Origin: Streptomyces agglomeratus | Lineage (GTDB): Bacteria > Actinomycetota > Actinomycetes > Streptomycetales > Streptomycetaceae | NCBI RefSeq assembly: GCF_001746415.1 | Contig: NZ_MEHJ01000001.1 | Span: 6,454,501-6,518,500 of the forward strand | DNA: 64,000 nt | Direction: 5' to 3' | In this document: piece by piece, positions 8,297-16,944 of the stretch | Layout of the letters: the number at the start of each line of letters is the position of its first letter | How positions within the stretch are numbered: position 1 is the first letter of the stretch | The notes under the pieces: model-generated | What the model was told of the DNA's origin: nothing | Databases searched by the model: none | The model's input: only the letters and a program-made list of their open reading frames with translations | Position numbers and translations under genes: made by a program

Positions 8297-8743
8297 ATGG
8301 ACTGGAGCCATTACCGCTTCCGCAGCGTGTGGGACCTGACCGCACCGCCCGGCGCGGTCTACACCGCCCTGGAGCAGGTCGACGCGTACCCCCGGTGGTG
8401 GCCGCAGGTGCGGCGGGTGACGCGCCTCGACGACAGCGCCGGCCTCGTCCACGTCCGGTCCTTTCTGCCGTACGAACTGGTCGTCACCGTCCGCGAGACG
8501 CTTCGCGCGCCGGACACCGGCCTGCTGGAGGTGGCGATGAGCGGTGACATGGACGGCTGGGCGCGCTGGACCGTGCGGCCGCGCGGCGCCGACGGCACAC
8601 GCGCGGTCTACGAGCAGGAGGTCGATGTCCGCAGGACACTGGTGCGCCGTCTCGCGGTACCCGGGCGCCCCCTGCTCATCGCCAATCACGCGCTGATGAT
8701 GCGGGGCGGGCGGCGCGGGCTGGCGGCAGCCCTCGCGGTTTGA
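8297..8743 (+). CDS. SRPBCC-family (polyketide cyclase-like) protein
   Basis: A 148-aa protein whose start matches the helix-grip START/SRPBCC pattern. It has FRSVWDLTAPPGAVYTALEQV, then YPRWWPQVRRV (the conserved tryptophan-containing turn) and a final long helix. Such proteins bind hydrophobic ligands, but the ligand here is unknown. Its stop codon lies inside the candidate -35 box of the following tRNA gene. Confidence 0.8.
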   Translation: MDWSHYRFRSVWDLTAPPGAVYTALEQVDAYPRWWPQVRRVTRLDDSAGLVHVRSFLPYELVVTVRETLRAPDTGLLEVAMSGDMDGWARWTVRPRGADGTRAVYEQEVDVRRTLVRRLAVPGRPLLIANHALMMRGGRRGLAAALAV

Positions 8744-8769
8744 ACCGAACCCGCGAGGGGTTGTATGGT
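8740..8769 (+). promoter_or_regulatory. Promoter of tRNA-Val copy 2
   Basis: TTGAAC (8740-8745), an 18-bp spacer and TATGGT (8764-8769) form a good vegetative promoter. The expected start is about 7 nt before the mature tRNA. The -35 box overlaps the stop codon of the SRPBCC gene. Confidence 0.65.
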
Positions 8770-8782
8770 TCAGTCCGTTCCC

Positions 8783-8854
8783 GGGCGATTAGCTCAGTGG
8801 GAGAGCGCTTCGTTCACACCGAAGAGGTCACTGGTTCGAAACCAGTATCGCCCA
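8783..8854 (+). tRNA. tRNA-Val (anticodon CAC), copy 2
   Basis: Cloverleaf as for copy 1, with anticodon loop TTCACAC (CAC). It differs from copy 1 by one base, the last position of the T loop (TTCGAAA instead of TTCGAAC). It has its own promoter and terminator. Confidence 0.96.
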
Positions 8855-8864
8855 CCCCGGGAAG

Positions 8865-8900
8865 GCCGGTCCGTCACCGACGGACCGGCTTTTCGTTTTT
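8865..8900 (+). terminator. Intrinsic terminator of tRNA-Val copy 2
   Basis: An 11-bp perfect stem (8865-8875 with 8879-8889) is followed by TTTTCGTTTTT. This is a rare U-rich classical terminator for this genome. Confidence 0.88.
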
Positions 8901-8940
8901 CTCGCGCCGCCCGGTCGGGCGGCTTTCCCACGCCGCCCGC

Positions 8941-9669
8941 TCAGGCGGCCGCCGCCGGGATCTCCGGGCGCAGCGGCCACGCCGGATTCACCGCCTCCTC
9001 CGACCCGTTGCGCGCGAACCACGCCTGGAGTCCGCGCGCCTGCGCCGCGTGCCACACCGCCTGGAGCGAGTGCAGTTCGGCCGGGGACAGCCGGTCCAGA
9101 CGCGCCGCGAAGCGCCGTCCCAGCGCCCGTACGACCTCCAGCGACGCCGTCGCGTCGGCGACCGCGTCGTGCGCGCCGTCCAGCTCCACCTCGTACTGCG
9201 CGCACAGGTCGGTGAGCGTACGGCGGCCCTTGCGATAGCGGTCGAGGTGCTTGTCCAGTACGCGCGGGTCCAGCACGCACAGCGGTCGGCTGTCCAGATA
9301 GCGCGTCAGCGACGACGCCCGGTGGCGCCTCAGCTCGCGGTCCAGCAGCGTCAGATCGAACGGGGCGTTCATCACCACCAGCGGCCGGCGGGCGATGCTC
9401 TGCTCGGAGAGGCTCCGGGCTATCTCCTCGACCACCGGCGCGGGCCAGCGGCCGTTGCGCTGGAGGTGATCGTCCGTCAGCCCGTGGATGTCAGTGGCCT
9501 CCCTGGGCACCGGAATGCCCGGATTGACCAGCCAGCGCGTCGCCCGCACCCGGCCGCCCGGCGCGTCCTGCACGACCAGCGCGGCCGAGACGATGCGGTC
9601 CTCCTCGACATCCACGCCCGTCGTCTCGGTGTCGAAAGCGGCCAGGGGCCCTTCGTACCAGCACGTCAT
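8941..9669 (-). CDS. 3'-5' exonuclease, DnaQ-like (DEDD)
   Basis: A 242-aa DEDDh-type exonuclease related to the DNA polymerase III epsilon subunit. ExoI motif AAFDTETTGVD supplies two acidic residues. ExoII is NAPFDLTLLDREL, with its acidic residue. ExoIII GAHDAVADATA gives the final H and D. The C-terminal 60 residues are an actinobacterial extension of unknown use. Start ATG at 9669, with GGAG 8-11 nt upstream. No polymerase gene is adjacent, so a repair or RNA-processing role is equally possible. Confidence 0.88.
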   Translation of the reverse strand: MTCWYEGPLAAFDTETTGVDVEEDRIVSAALVVQDAPGGRVRATRWLVNPGIPVPREATDIHGLTDDHLQRNGRWPAPVVEEIARSLSEQSIARRPLVVMNAPFDLTLLDRELRRHRASSLTRYLDSRPLCVLDPRVLDKHLDRYRKGRRTLTDLCAQYEVELDGAHDAVADATASLEVVRALGRRFAARLDRLSPAELHSLQAVWHAAQARGLQAWFARNGSEEAVNPAWPLRPEIPAAAA

Positions 9670-9856
9670 GTCGAACTCCTCTTGCTCCCTTGGCAGATGG
9701 CGTGCGTCCCCTGCCCGAACCGGTGATACCCGGGTCGTTTGCCCGGTACGCCGTTTGCGGGGGAGACAGAACGGAGACAACACAGGTGACGGCACGGGAG
9801 CTTGACGGACCGTCGCGGGGAAATGATCGGCACAGCCCGGAAGGCACTCGTCAGCC

Positions 9857-10423
9857 ATGGCGCTCACGCAGCCCGAACCGGGCGGGCTGCTGCCCGAGCG
9901 GATCGCACCGCTGCGCGGCGGACTCGCCACCACCGCCTGCATGGAGACTCTCCAGGTGGGCTATCTGCACGCGGTCGCGGCGGCCGCCGGATGCTCTCTC
10001 TCACAGCCGTTTCCGGACAACGGCATCGACTGGCACGTGAGCCACAACGCTCCCGAGCACACCGTCGATGACGAAGTCACCATCAAGGTGCAGCTCAAGT
10101 GCACCTACCAGATCCCGCCGCATCCGGCCGGGGGCTCCTTCTCCTTCACGCTCGACAACGCGCATCTGGAGAAGCTCGCCCGCAGCCCGGTGGCGGTGCA
10201 CAAGATCCTCGTCGTGATGCTCGTGCCGCGGACCCAGGAGGACTGGCTGCGCGCCGGCCACGACCGGCTCGACCTGCGGCACTGCTGTTACTGGACCAAC
10301 CTGGCCGGACACCCGGTGACGGGCAGGCGCAGGACGACCGTGCGGATCCCGACCTCGCGGATATTCGACGACCGAGCACTCTGCGAGATCATGACCCGGG
10401 TCGGGGTGGGAGGGAGACCCTGA
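9857..10423 (+). CDS. DUF4365-type, nuclease-like protein
   Basis: A 188-aa protein resembling DUF4365. It has an N-terminal helix, then DNGIDWHV (the G-x-D strand) and VTIKVQLKCT (the Q-x-K strand). That spacing is typical of a restriction-endonuclease-like PD-(D/E)XK core, and the acidic residue and lysine are both kept. The C-terminal half has a CCYWTNLAGHP segment. The stop overlaps the ATG of the next gene (TGATG), so the two are probably coupled. It is divergent from the exonuclease gene. Biological role unknown. Confidence 0.75.
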   Translation: MALTQPEPGGLLPERIAPLRGGLATTACMETLQVGYLHAVAAAAGCSLSQPFPDNGIDWHVSHNAPEHTVDDEVTIKVQLKCTYQIPPHPAGGSFSFTLDNAHLEKLARSPVAVHKILVVMLVPRTQEDWLRAGHDRLDLRHCCYWTNLAGHPVTGRRRTTVRIPTSRIFDDRALCEIMTRVGVGGRP

Positions 10424-11667
10424 TGCAGCACCGGCCGATCGACGAACCAGTACGGCCGCACCCGGGCACGGAGCCCGAGGGCGGCCTCGCCGCGGGCCCC
10501 GGCGTCTGGGACGCCGGCGCGGGGCCCGACCCCGCCCAGGTCGACCCGGCCGTACTCGGCGTACTGCTCGCCCGGCACGGCTGGCGGCGGCGCGGGGGAG
10601 CGGCGGGGCGCTACGCGCGCTGGACGCCGCCCGGGCCTTCCGGCGGCGGTACGAGTCTGCTCGTACCGGAGAGCAGGGCGTTCCCCGACAGTGACGACCT
10701 GCTCGGCGAGGCGCTGACCGCGCTGGCCCGCTGCGCCGCGCCCTCCGCTCGCGAGGTGCTGGTCTCGCTCGCCGTCCCGAGCGACGAGATCAGGTGGTGG
10801 CGCGACGTACCGGAGAGCCCTTCCGGAGCCGCCTCCTGGACGGCGCAGGAACAACTGCGCTCGGCCGCGCGCCAGATGCTGCTCGCGGCGGCGCTGGCCG
10901 CGCGGGGGCGCGCCGGGTACTACGGGGCCCGGCACCGGCGGCAGGCGCAGGCGTCACTGGAGGGCGTACTGGTGGGACCCGCCCCCGGCGGCCGCGCGCT
11001 GACCGCGTTCGTACCGGTGGCGGCGGGGCGCGGCGCCGCCGTACGGCTCCACCACGCCCTGCACGCCGCGCGCGAGGCCGTCGACTACCAGCGGGCGACG
11101 GGCGGCATGGAGGCGTTCGACACGGCCGTCGAGGCGGGCGTGAGCCGCGAGCTCACGGACGCGGTGATCGCGCTCGTGCACGGCTCGGAAGGCACCCGCA
11201 TCGCGCTGGACTGGTCACCGGCCGCCGGTGTGCCGGAGGGGTGCGCGGCGCGCCCCGAGGCGGTGGAGTTCTCACCGGGCGACCTGCCGGCGCTGCGCGA
11301 GGTGGGCGCGCGCTACACCCGCGCGGAGCCGTCCGTCACGGTACGGATCACGGGCACGGTCGTCCGGATGCGGCGCTCGGGGCCGCGCGGGGCCGGCACG
11401 GTGCGGCTGCGCGTCCTGGCGGGCGCGGAGGTGCCGCACGTACGGATGGTGCTCGACGAGGAGGCGTACCGGATAGCGGGCCACGCGCACCTCGTCGGGC
11501 TGCCGGTCCGGGTCCACGGGCAGCTGGAGAGCCGGGGCGGCTTCCGGCGGCTCACCGGCGCGGAGGGCGTGGTGCCCGTACAGGTGGACGAGGCGGAACG
11601 CGACCGGCTGATGAAGTCGCTCCAGGAGAACCTGGACTTTTTCGAGGAGGCGTGCGGCGGGGATTAA
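10423..11667 (+). CDS. Hypothetical protein with OB-like C-terminus (414 aa)
   Basis: I do not recognise the family. An N-terminal disordered Pro/Gly region (about 40 aa) is followed by a mixed domain (LLARHGWRRRGGAAGRY, then an Ala-rich helical part). The C-terminal 130 residues are beta-rich: VTVRITGTVVRMRRS and later GLPVRVHGQLESRGGFRRL resemble an OB-like barrel, and the protein ends in a long amphipathic helix. The start ATG overlaps the stop of the DUF4365 gene by one base, and thrS follows 90 bp later. Co-expression with the nuclease-like partner suggests a nucleic-acid role, which is inference only. Confidence 0.7.
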   Translation: MQHRPIDEPVRPHPGTEPEGGLAAGPGVWDAGAGPDPAQVDPAVLGVLLARHGWRRRGGAAGRYARWTPPGPSGGGTSLLVPESRAFPDSDDLLGEALTALARCAAPSAREVLVSLAVPSDEIRWWRDVPESPSGAASWTAQEQLRSAARQMLLAAALAARGRAGYYGARHRRQAQASLEGVLVGPAPGGRALTAFVPVAAGRGAAVRLHHALHAAREAVDYQRATGGMEAFDTAVEAGVSRELTDAVIALVHGSEGTRIALDWSPAAGVPEGCAARPEAVEFSPGDLPALREVGARYTRAEPSVTVRITGTVVRMRRSGPRGAGTVRLRVLAGAEVPHVRMVLDEEAYRIAGHAHLVGLPVRVHGQLESRGGFRRLTGAEGVVPVQVDEAERDRLMKSLQENLDFFEEACGGD

Positions 11668-11756
11668 CCGTTTCGCGAGGAGGTCACCCGGCTCGGTACA
11701 GTTACTAGCCACGCGCGCAACCACTTACGCGCGACCCCCTCAGACAGGAGTGACCG

Positions 11757-13733
11757 GTGTCGGACGTCCGTGTGTTCATCCAACGCGATTCCGAGCGGGA
11801 AGAGCGCGTGGTGACCACGGGCACCACGGCGGCGGAACTCTTCCCCGGCGAGCGCACCGTCGTCGCCGCGCGGGTGGCCGGCGAGCTGAAGGACCTGGCG
11901 TACGTCGTCGCGGACGGCGAGGAGATCGAGCCGGTCGAGATCTCGTCCGAGGACGGCCTGAACATCCTGCGCCACTCCACCGCGCACGTCATGGCCCAGG
12001 CCGTGCAGGAGCTCTTCCCCGAGGCGAAGCTCGGCATCGGCCCGCCGGTCAAGGACGGCTTCTACTACGACTTCGACGTCGAGAAGCCGTTCACCCCGGA
12101 GGACCTCAAGGCCGTCGAGAAGAAGATGCAGGAGATCCAGAAGCGCGGGCAGCGCTTCTCGCGCCGCGTCGTCACCGACGAGGCCGCGCGCGAGGAGCTG
12201 GCGGACGAGCCGTACAAGCTGGAGCTCATCGGCATCAAGGGCTCCGCGTCCAGCGACGACGGCGCGGACGTCGAGGTGGGCGGCGGCGAGCTGACCATCT
12301 ACGACAACCTTGACGCCAAGACCGGCGACCTGTGCTGGAAGGACCTCTGCCGGGGTCCGCACCTGCCCACCACCCGCAACATCCCCGCATTCAAGCTGAT
12401 GCGCAACGCCGCCGCCTACTGGCGCGGCAGCGAGAAGAACCCGATGCTCCAGCGCATCTACGGCACCGCGTGGCCGTCGAAGGACGAGCTGAAGGCGCAC
12501 CTGGAGTTCCTCGCCGAGGCCGAGAAGCGCGACCACCGCAAGCTCGGCAGCGAGCTGGACCTCTTCTCCATCCCCGAGCAGATCGGCTCCGGTCTGGCGG
12601 TCTTCCACCCCAAGGGCGGCATCATCCGCCGGGTCATGGAGGACTACTCGCGCCGCCGGCACGAGGAGGAGGGGTACGAGTTCGTCTACACCCCGCACGC
12701 CACCAAGGGGAAGCTCTTCGAGACCTCGGGCCACCTGGACTGGTACGCCGACGGCATGTACCCGCCCATGCAGCTCGACGAGGGCACGGACTACTACCTC
12801 AAGCCCATGAACTGCCCGATGCACAACCTGATCTTCGACGCGCGGGGCCGGTCCTACCGTGAACTGCCTCTGCGCCTCTTCGAGTTCGGGACCGTGTACC
12901 GGTACGAGAAGTCCGGCGTCGTGCACGGCCTGACCCGTGCCCGCGGCTTCACCCAGGACGACGCGCACATCTACTGCACCAAGGAGCAGATGGCGGAGGA
13001 GCTCGACCGTACGCTCACCTTCGTCCTCGGCCTGCTGCGCGACTACGGCCTGACCGACTTCTACCTGGAGCTGTCCACCAAGGACCCGGAGAAGTTCGTC
13101 GGCTCGGACGAGATCTGGGAAGAGGCCACCGAGACGCTGCGCCAGGTCGCCGAGAAGCAGGGCCTGCCGCTGGTCCCGGACCCGGGCGGCGCCGCGTTCT
13201 ACGGCCCGAAGATCTCCGTCCAGTGCAAGGACGCGATCGGCCGTACCTGGCAGATGTCGACCGTGCAGCTCGACTTCAACCTGCCGGAGCGCTTCAACCT
13301 GGAGTACACCGGCCCCGACGGCAGCAAGCAGCGCCCGGTGATGATCCACCGTGCCCTGTTCGGCTCCATCGAGCGCTTCTTCGCGGTGCTCCTGGAGCAC
13401 TACGCGGGCGCGTTCCCGGCGTGGCTCGCCCCGGTGCAGGCGGTCGGCATCCCGATCGGCGACGCGCACATCCCGTACCTCCAGGAGTTCGCCGCCGACG
13501 CGAAGAAGAAGGGCCTGCGGGTCGAGGTGGACGCCTCCTCGGACCGGATGCAGAAGAAGATCAGGAACCAGCAGAAGCAGAAGGTCCCCTTCATGATCAT
13601 CGTCGGTGACGAGGACATGAACGCGGGCACCGTCTCCTTCCGCTACCGCGACGGATCGCAGGAGAACGGCATCCCCCGCGAGGAGGCGCTGGCGAAGATC
13701 GCCGACGTCGTGGAGCGCCGCGTCCAGGTGTGA
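11757..13733 (+). CDS. thrS: Threonyl-tRNA synthetase
   Basis: A 658-aa class II synthetase. Domains in order are an N-terminal TGS domain (residues 1-60), the editing domain with [16 protein letters not shown] (about 78-93), the catalytic core with class II motifs (motif 2 around FRYEK-like [18 protein letters not shown]; motif 3 [15 protein letters not shown]), and an anticodon-binding domain ending in RRVQV. The GTG at 11757 has AGGAG 8-12 nt upstream. The leader is too short for a T-box, and none is visible. A bidirectional hairpin follows. Confidence 0.97.
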   Translation: MSDVRVFIQRDSEREERVVTTGTTAAELFPGERTVVAARVAGELKDLAYVVADGEEIEPVEISSEDGLNILRHSTAHVMAQAVQELFPEAKLGIGPPVKDGFYYDFDVEKPFTPEDLKAVEKKMQEIQKRGQRFSRRVVTDEAAREELADEPYKLELIGIKGSASSDDGADVEVGGGELTIYDNLDAKTGDLCWKDLCRGPHLPTTRNIPAFKLMRNAAAYWRGSEKNPMLQRIYGTAWPSKDELKAHLEFLAEAEKRDHRKLGSELDLFSIPEQIGSGLAVFHPKGGIIRRVMEDYSRRRHEEEGYEFVYTPHATKGKLFETSGHLDWYADGMYPPMQLDEGTDYYLKPMNCPMHNLIFDARGRSYRELPLRLFEFGTVYRYEKSGVVHGLTRARGFTQDDAHIYCTKEQMAEELDRTLTFVLGLLRDYGLTDFYLELSTKDPEKFVGSDEIWEEATETLRQVAEKQGLPLVPDPGGAAFYGPKISVQCKDAIGRTWQMSTVQLDFNLPERFNLEYTGPDGSKQRPVMIHRALFGSIERFFAVLLEHYAGAFPAWLAPVQAVGIPIGDAHIPYLQEFAADAKKKGLRVEVDASSDRMQKKIRNQQKQKVPFMIIVGDEDMNAGTVSFRYRDGSQENGIPREEALAKIADVVERRVQV

Positions 13734-13757
13734 CCCGCCCCGGCGCGTGAACGGTGA

Positions 13758-13800
13758 GAGAGGCCCCCGGCGGGGCAGGTCAGCCCGCCGGGGGCCTCTC
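13758..13800. terminator. Bidirectional terminator between thrS and the channel gene
   Basis: A 17-bp perfect stem (13758-13774 with 13784-13800) has a 9-nt loop. The right arm overlaps the last codons of the convergent potassium-channel gene. Confidence 0.8.
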
Positions 13801-14442
13801 CTCGTCCTCCCGCGCGAACGTCTGGATCAGCCAGGCCGAGAAGGAGCCCGTCACCGCCCCCAGCAGCGCCAGGCCGCAGCCCATCATGCCCACCGCGATG
13901 AGCCGGCCGGCCCACGTCACCGGCGCCACATCGCCGTACCCCACGGTCGTCAGCGTCGAGCACGTCCACCACAGGGCGTCCCCGAAGGTACGGATCGTCG
14001 CGCCGGGAGCGGCGTGCTCCTGGTGGTAGACGGACAGGGCGCCGGAGAAACCCAGCAGCACCGCCGTCAGGCCCGCGTACGTGATCACCCGGGCGTGCAG
14101 GGTCAGCCGCGGCCGGTCACGCCTGCGCTGCACCGCCCAGTACACCCGCACCACGCGCACCGGGCGCAGCAGCGGCAGCACCAGGACGACGGTGTCCAGC
14201 CAGTGGGTGCGGACGAACCCCAGCCGCCGGCCCGACAGCCGCCAGCGCACCAGGTAGTCGGCGACGAACAGCGCCCACAGGGCAAGGGTCACCGCCAGGC
14301 ACACGTCCCGCCAGGGCGGAGCCAGACCGGGGGCCAGCACGCGGACCGCGTACGAGGCGAGGAAGAGGAGCGACGCGGCGAAGAGCGGGAGCTCGGCCCG
14401 CGCCTCCCACCGACCCAGCGGACTGCCGTGATCGACATGCAT
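13780..14442 (-). CDS. Voltage-gated-like potassium channel
   Basis: A 220-aa membrane protein. About four N-terminal hydrophobic segments include an arginine-bearing S4-like stretch (RPVRVVRVYWAVQRRR). Two pore-forming segments then flank the selectivity filter TLTTVGYGDVAP near residue 170. The TVGYGD signature makes potassium selectivity very likely. There is no cytoplasmic RCK domain, and the protein ends soon after S6 with an acidic tail. It is convergent with thrS and divergent from the HIT gene. Confidence 0.88.
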   Translation of the reverse strand: MHVDHGSPLGRWEARAELPLFAASLLFLASYAVRVLAPGLAPPWRDVCLAVTLALWALFVADYLVRWRLSGRRLGFVRTHWLDTVVLVLPLLRPVRVVRVYWAVQRRRDRPRLTLHARVITYAGLTAVLLGFSGALSVYHQEHAAPGATIRTFGDALWWTCSTLTTVGYGDVAPVTWAGRLIAVGMMGCGLALLGAVTGSFSAWLIQTFAREDEERPPAG

Positions 14443-14508
14443 CGTTCCAGCATGGCCGCCGGGCCTTCGGGAGCGCCCCGGCGACACGTTCGGCGGGTAC
14501 CAAGTCAT

Positions 14509-15069
14509 ATGCTGCACTCCATGACGATTGAGCCGGAGCAGCAGATCGGAGTGGGGACGCCGGACGCGTTCCAGCGCCTGTGGACGCCCCACCGGATGGC
14601 GTACATCCAGGGGGAGAACAAGCCGACCGGTCCGGGGGCCGAGGACGGCTGCCCGTTCTGCTCGATTCCGGCGATGTCCGACGAGGACGGGCTGGTCATC
14701 GCGCGTGGCGAGCACGTGTACGCGGTGCTGAACCTGTACCCGTACAACGGTGGCCACCTGATGGTCGTCCCGTACCGCCACGTCGCCGACTACACGGACC
14801 TGGACGACGCCGAGACCGCCGAACTCGGTACGTTCACCAAGCGCGCGATGACGGCGCTGCGCACGGCGTCCGGGGCGCAGGGTTTCAACATCGGGATGAA
14901 CCAGGGCGCCGTCGCCGGGGCGGGCATCGCGGCGCACCTGCACCAGCACGTCGTGCCGCGCTGGGGCGGGGACACGAACTTCATGCCGGTCGTGGGCCAC
15001 ACGAAGGTGCTTCCGCAGCTGCTGGGGGACACCCGCAAGATGCTGGCCGACGCCTGGCCGGCCGCCTGA
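14509..15069 (+). CDS. HIT-family hydrolase / AP4A phosphorylase-like
   Basis: A 186-aa protein with the histidine triad HLHQHVVPRW near residue 145. The upstream elements CPFCSIPA and NLYPYNGGHLMVVPYRH are typical of the branch acting on dinucleoside polyphosphates or nucleoside phosphoramidates. I chose the ATG at 14509, since GGCGGG lies upstream; a second in-frame ATG at 14521 has no ribosome-binding site. The CPFC cysteines may bind zinc. Substrate not established. Confidence 0.88.
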   Translation: MLHSMTIEPEQQIGVGTPDAFQRLWTPHRMAYIQGENKPTGPGAEDGCPFCSIPAMSDEDGLVIARGEHVYAVLNLYPYNGGHLMVVPYRHVADYTDLDDAETAELGTFTKRAMTALRTASGAQGFNIGMNQGAVAGAGIAAHLHQHVVPRWGGDTNFMPVVGHTKVLPQLLGDTRKMLADAWPAA

Positions 15070-15092
15070 CCGGGCCGCCCCCCCCGGCCGCG

Positions 15093-16760
15093 TCAGGCGT
15101 CGTACACGTCGGCCTTCCTCGGTGCCGCGTCCTGGACCAGGCCGCTGAGGACCAGTGAGCGGTTGCTGAAGCGGTCGGTGTCCACGCCGTGGTCGTCGAG
15201 CACGCGGATGGCCGCCGCGTGGACGACGCGCAGGACGGGCGTGGCCGCGCGCATGGCGTCGTCGGCCATGAAGCGGTGCCGCCAGGGCTTCTCGGCCCAG
15301 GCGTGCCGCAGCCCGAAGGGTTCCGGAAGCACGATCTTGCCGCCGAAGTAGTCGAGGACCGGCGGGAACCAGGTGAAGGGCGCGCGGACGGCCAGGCGTA
15401 CCACTTCGTTGGCGTCGACGAGCGGCTGCTGCTTGTCGACGGTCTCCCAGAACCTGACCGGCTTGCTGACCGTCACCGTCTTGGGCTTCGGCTTGGTGGT
15501 GAACAGCGAGTGGACCGGCCCCAGGGCGTGCCCGGTGACCTCGATGCGCAGCGTCTCGTGCAGCACGGTGACGGTGATCAGCATCGTGATGACCAGCTGG
15601 CCGTCCCAGAGCGTGAACTGCACCCCCAGGTAGTGGCGGTTTCCCGCGCCGAACTGCTGCTCGTTGCAGATCCGCTGTATCTCGTGGCCCTTGATCTGGA
15701 ACGCGTCGACGTCCTGTCCGCCGGGCCGGCTCACCTCGTCCGCGTTCTCGCCGATCGGGGCGACGACCCAGTGCCGCACGGAGGGCTTGGGGAAGCCGCC
15801 CGTGTGCAGGGGGCCGCGTTCCAGCATGCGCAGCTGGTCGTGGATGGCGCGTACGACGTCCCAGCTGCGGAAACCGTGGATCTCCTTGCCGGCTTCGCGC
15901 GGGACGAGCTCTTCGGCGAGCTGCCAGCTGCCCCAGCGGGTCCCCATGCCCAGTATTCCCTTGGGTCCCGCGTAGAAGACCGAGTTGCTGTACTGCTCGG
16001 CGGTGAGCTTGGCGAGCGACTGGCGCAGCTGCTCGGCGGCGGATTCGTTGGGGTCGCGGGGGACGGCTTCGGGGATCTTCGCGCCCACGCCGCCACCCGA
16101 GAGCAGGGCCTCCCAGCGGGCCCTCATGTCCTTGGCCGTGGACTCGGTGATCCGCTTGGCCAGCAGCCAGCCGACGACCGGGGCCACGAGCATCGCCCGC
16201 AGGTAGATCGCCCAGAATCCGTCGAAGGGCAGTTTGACGAGGACGAGCAGGACCAGGCCGCCCACCGCGAGGAGGGCGGCGGTGCCGAGGGCTCCGGCCC
16301 GCTTGTCCTTGGAGCCCGCGATCGTACGGCGCAGCTGGAAGACGGCCAGCCAGATGAGCAGGCCCGGCAGGAAGAGCAGGCCGAAGAGCGCCATGACGCC
16401 GGTGAGCCGGGTGTCCCGCTCCTTACGGATGCGGGTCGCCGCGAGGCAGTGCTCGACGACGGTCTGCGGTTCGGTGCCGAAGGACTGGATGAGTGCCTTG
16501 CGGGCACCGCCGAGCATCCGTACCTGTACGGCTCTCGAAAACGCCTCGCCCAGGTTCGGTTCGAGGAGGGACAGCTTGCCCGGCTTCACCGCGGACTTGT
16601 GCCATTCGCTGTTGGCATTGAGGATCTCGGTCACCGGGCTGTCGCGGTACGCCGCCGAGGCGAGGGCCTGCGTCGCGGCCGTCTGGCCCGCCGAGCCCTG
16701 AAGCGGGACCTGCGCCCCCGGTGAGAAGTCGAACCCGTCATCCGCCACTGCTGCCCCCAT
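15093..16760 (-). CDS. Large membrane protein of unknown function (555 aa)
   Basis: About 125 polar residues precede two or three closely spaced membrane segments (LTGVMALFGLLFLPGLLIWL, then TAALLAVGGLVLLVLV, then AMLVAPVVGWLLA). A long soluble C-terminal domain of about 340 residues follows. The soluble part is rich in aromatic residues and ends RKADVYDA. I see no catalytic motif and do not recognise the family. It lies downstream of the EF-G-like gene on the same strand with a 184-bp gap, so co-transcription is possible but not shown. Confidence 0.75.
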   Translation of the reverse strand: MGAAVADDGFDFSPGAQVPLQGSAGQTAATQALASAAYRDSPVTEILNANSEWHKSAVKPGKLSLLEPNLGEAFSRAVQVRMLGGARKALIQSFGTEPQTVVEHCLAATRIRKERDTRLTGVMALFGLLFLPGLLIWLAVFQLRRTIAGSKDKRAGALGTAALLAVGGLVLLVLVKLPFDGFWAIYLRAMLVAPVVGWLLAKRITESTAKDMRARWEALLSGGGVGAKIPEAVPRDPNESAAEQLRQSLAKLTAEQYSNSVFYAGPKGILGMGTRWGSWQLAEELVPREAGKEIHGFRSWDVVRAIHDQLRMLERGPLHTGGFPKPSVRHWVVAPIGENADEVSRPGGQDVDAFQIKGHEIQRICNEQQFGAGNRHYLGVQFTLWDGQLVITMLITVTVLHETLRIEVTGHALGPVHSLFTTKPKPKTVTVSKPVRFWETVDKQQPLVDANEVVRLAVRAPFTWFPPVLDYFGGKIVLPEPFGLRHAWAEKPWRHRFMADDAMRAATPVLRVVHAAAIRVLDDHGVDTDRFSNRSLVLSGLVQDAAPRKADVYDA

Positions 16761-16944
16761 CGCCGCACGCAACCGCCCCTGCGGCCTGTTCCCAACTGCC
16801 GTGCCCCGCACACCTTCCGAGTGGGGGCGCCCCGGAGCGTCCAGCGTATCCGGCGTGTCCGGGGACGGCCCCGGAATGACCCTGCCCGCCATGGGGCGGT
16901 GAAATGCCGCCCGCCGCAATCGAATTGGGCGGGCGGCCGGACAA

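Noticed and set aside
11668..11756. Possible T-box or other riboswitch before thrS (also considered before hisS and alaS)
   Set aside because: The gaps are too short or lack specifier-loop and T-box sequences; alaS is translationally coupled to an upstream gene.
15189..16724. A 511-codon plus-strand open frame opposite the 555-aa membrane protein
   Set aside because: It lacks a ribosome-binding site and domains, has antisense-like composition, and the minus frame shows membrane helices.
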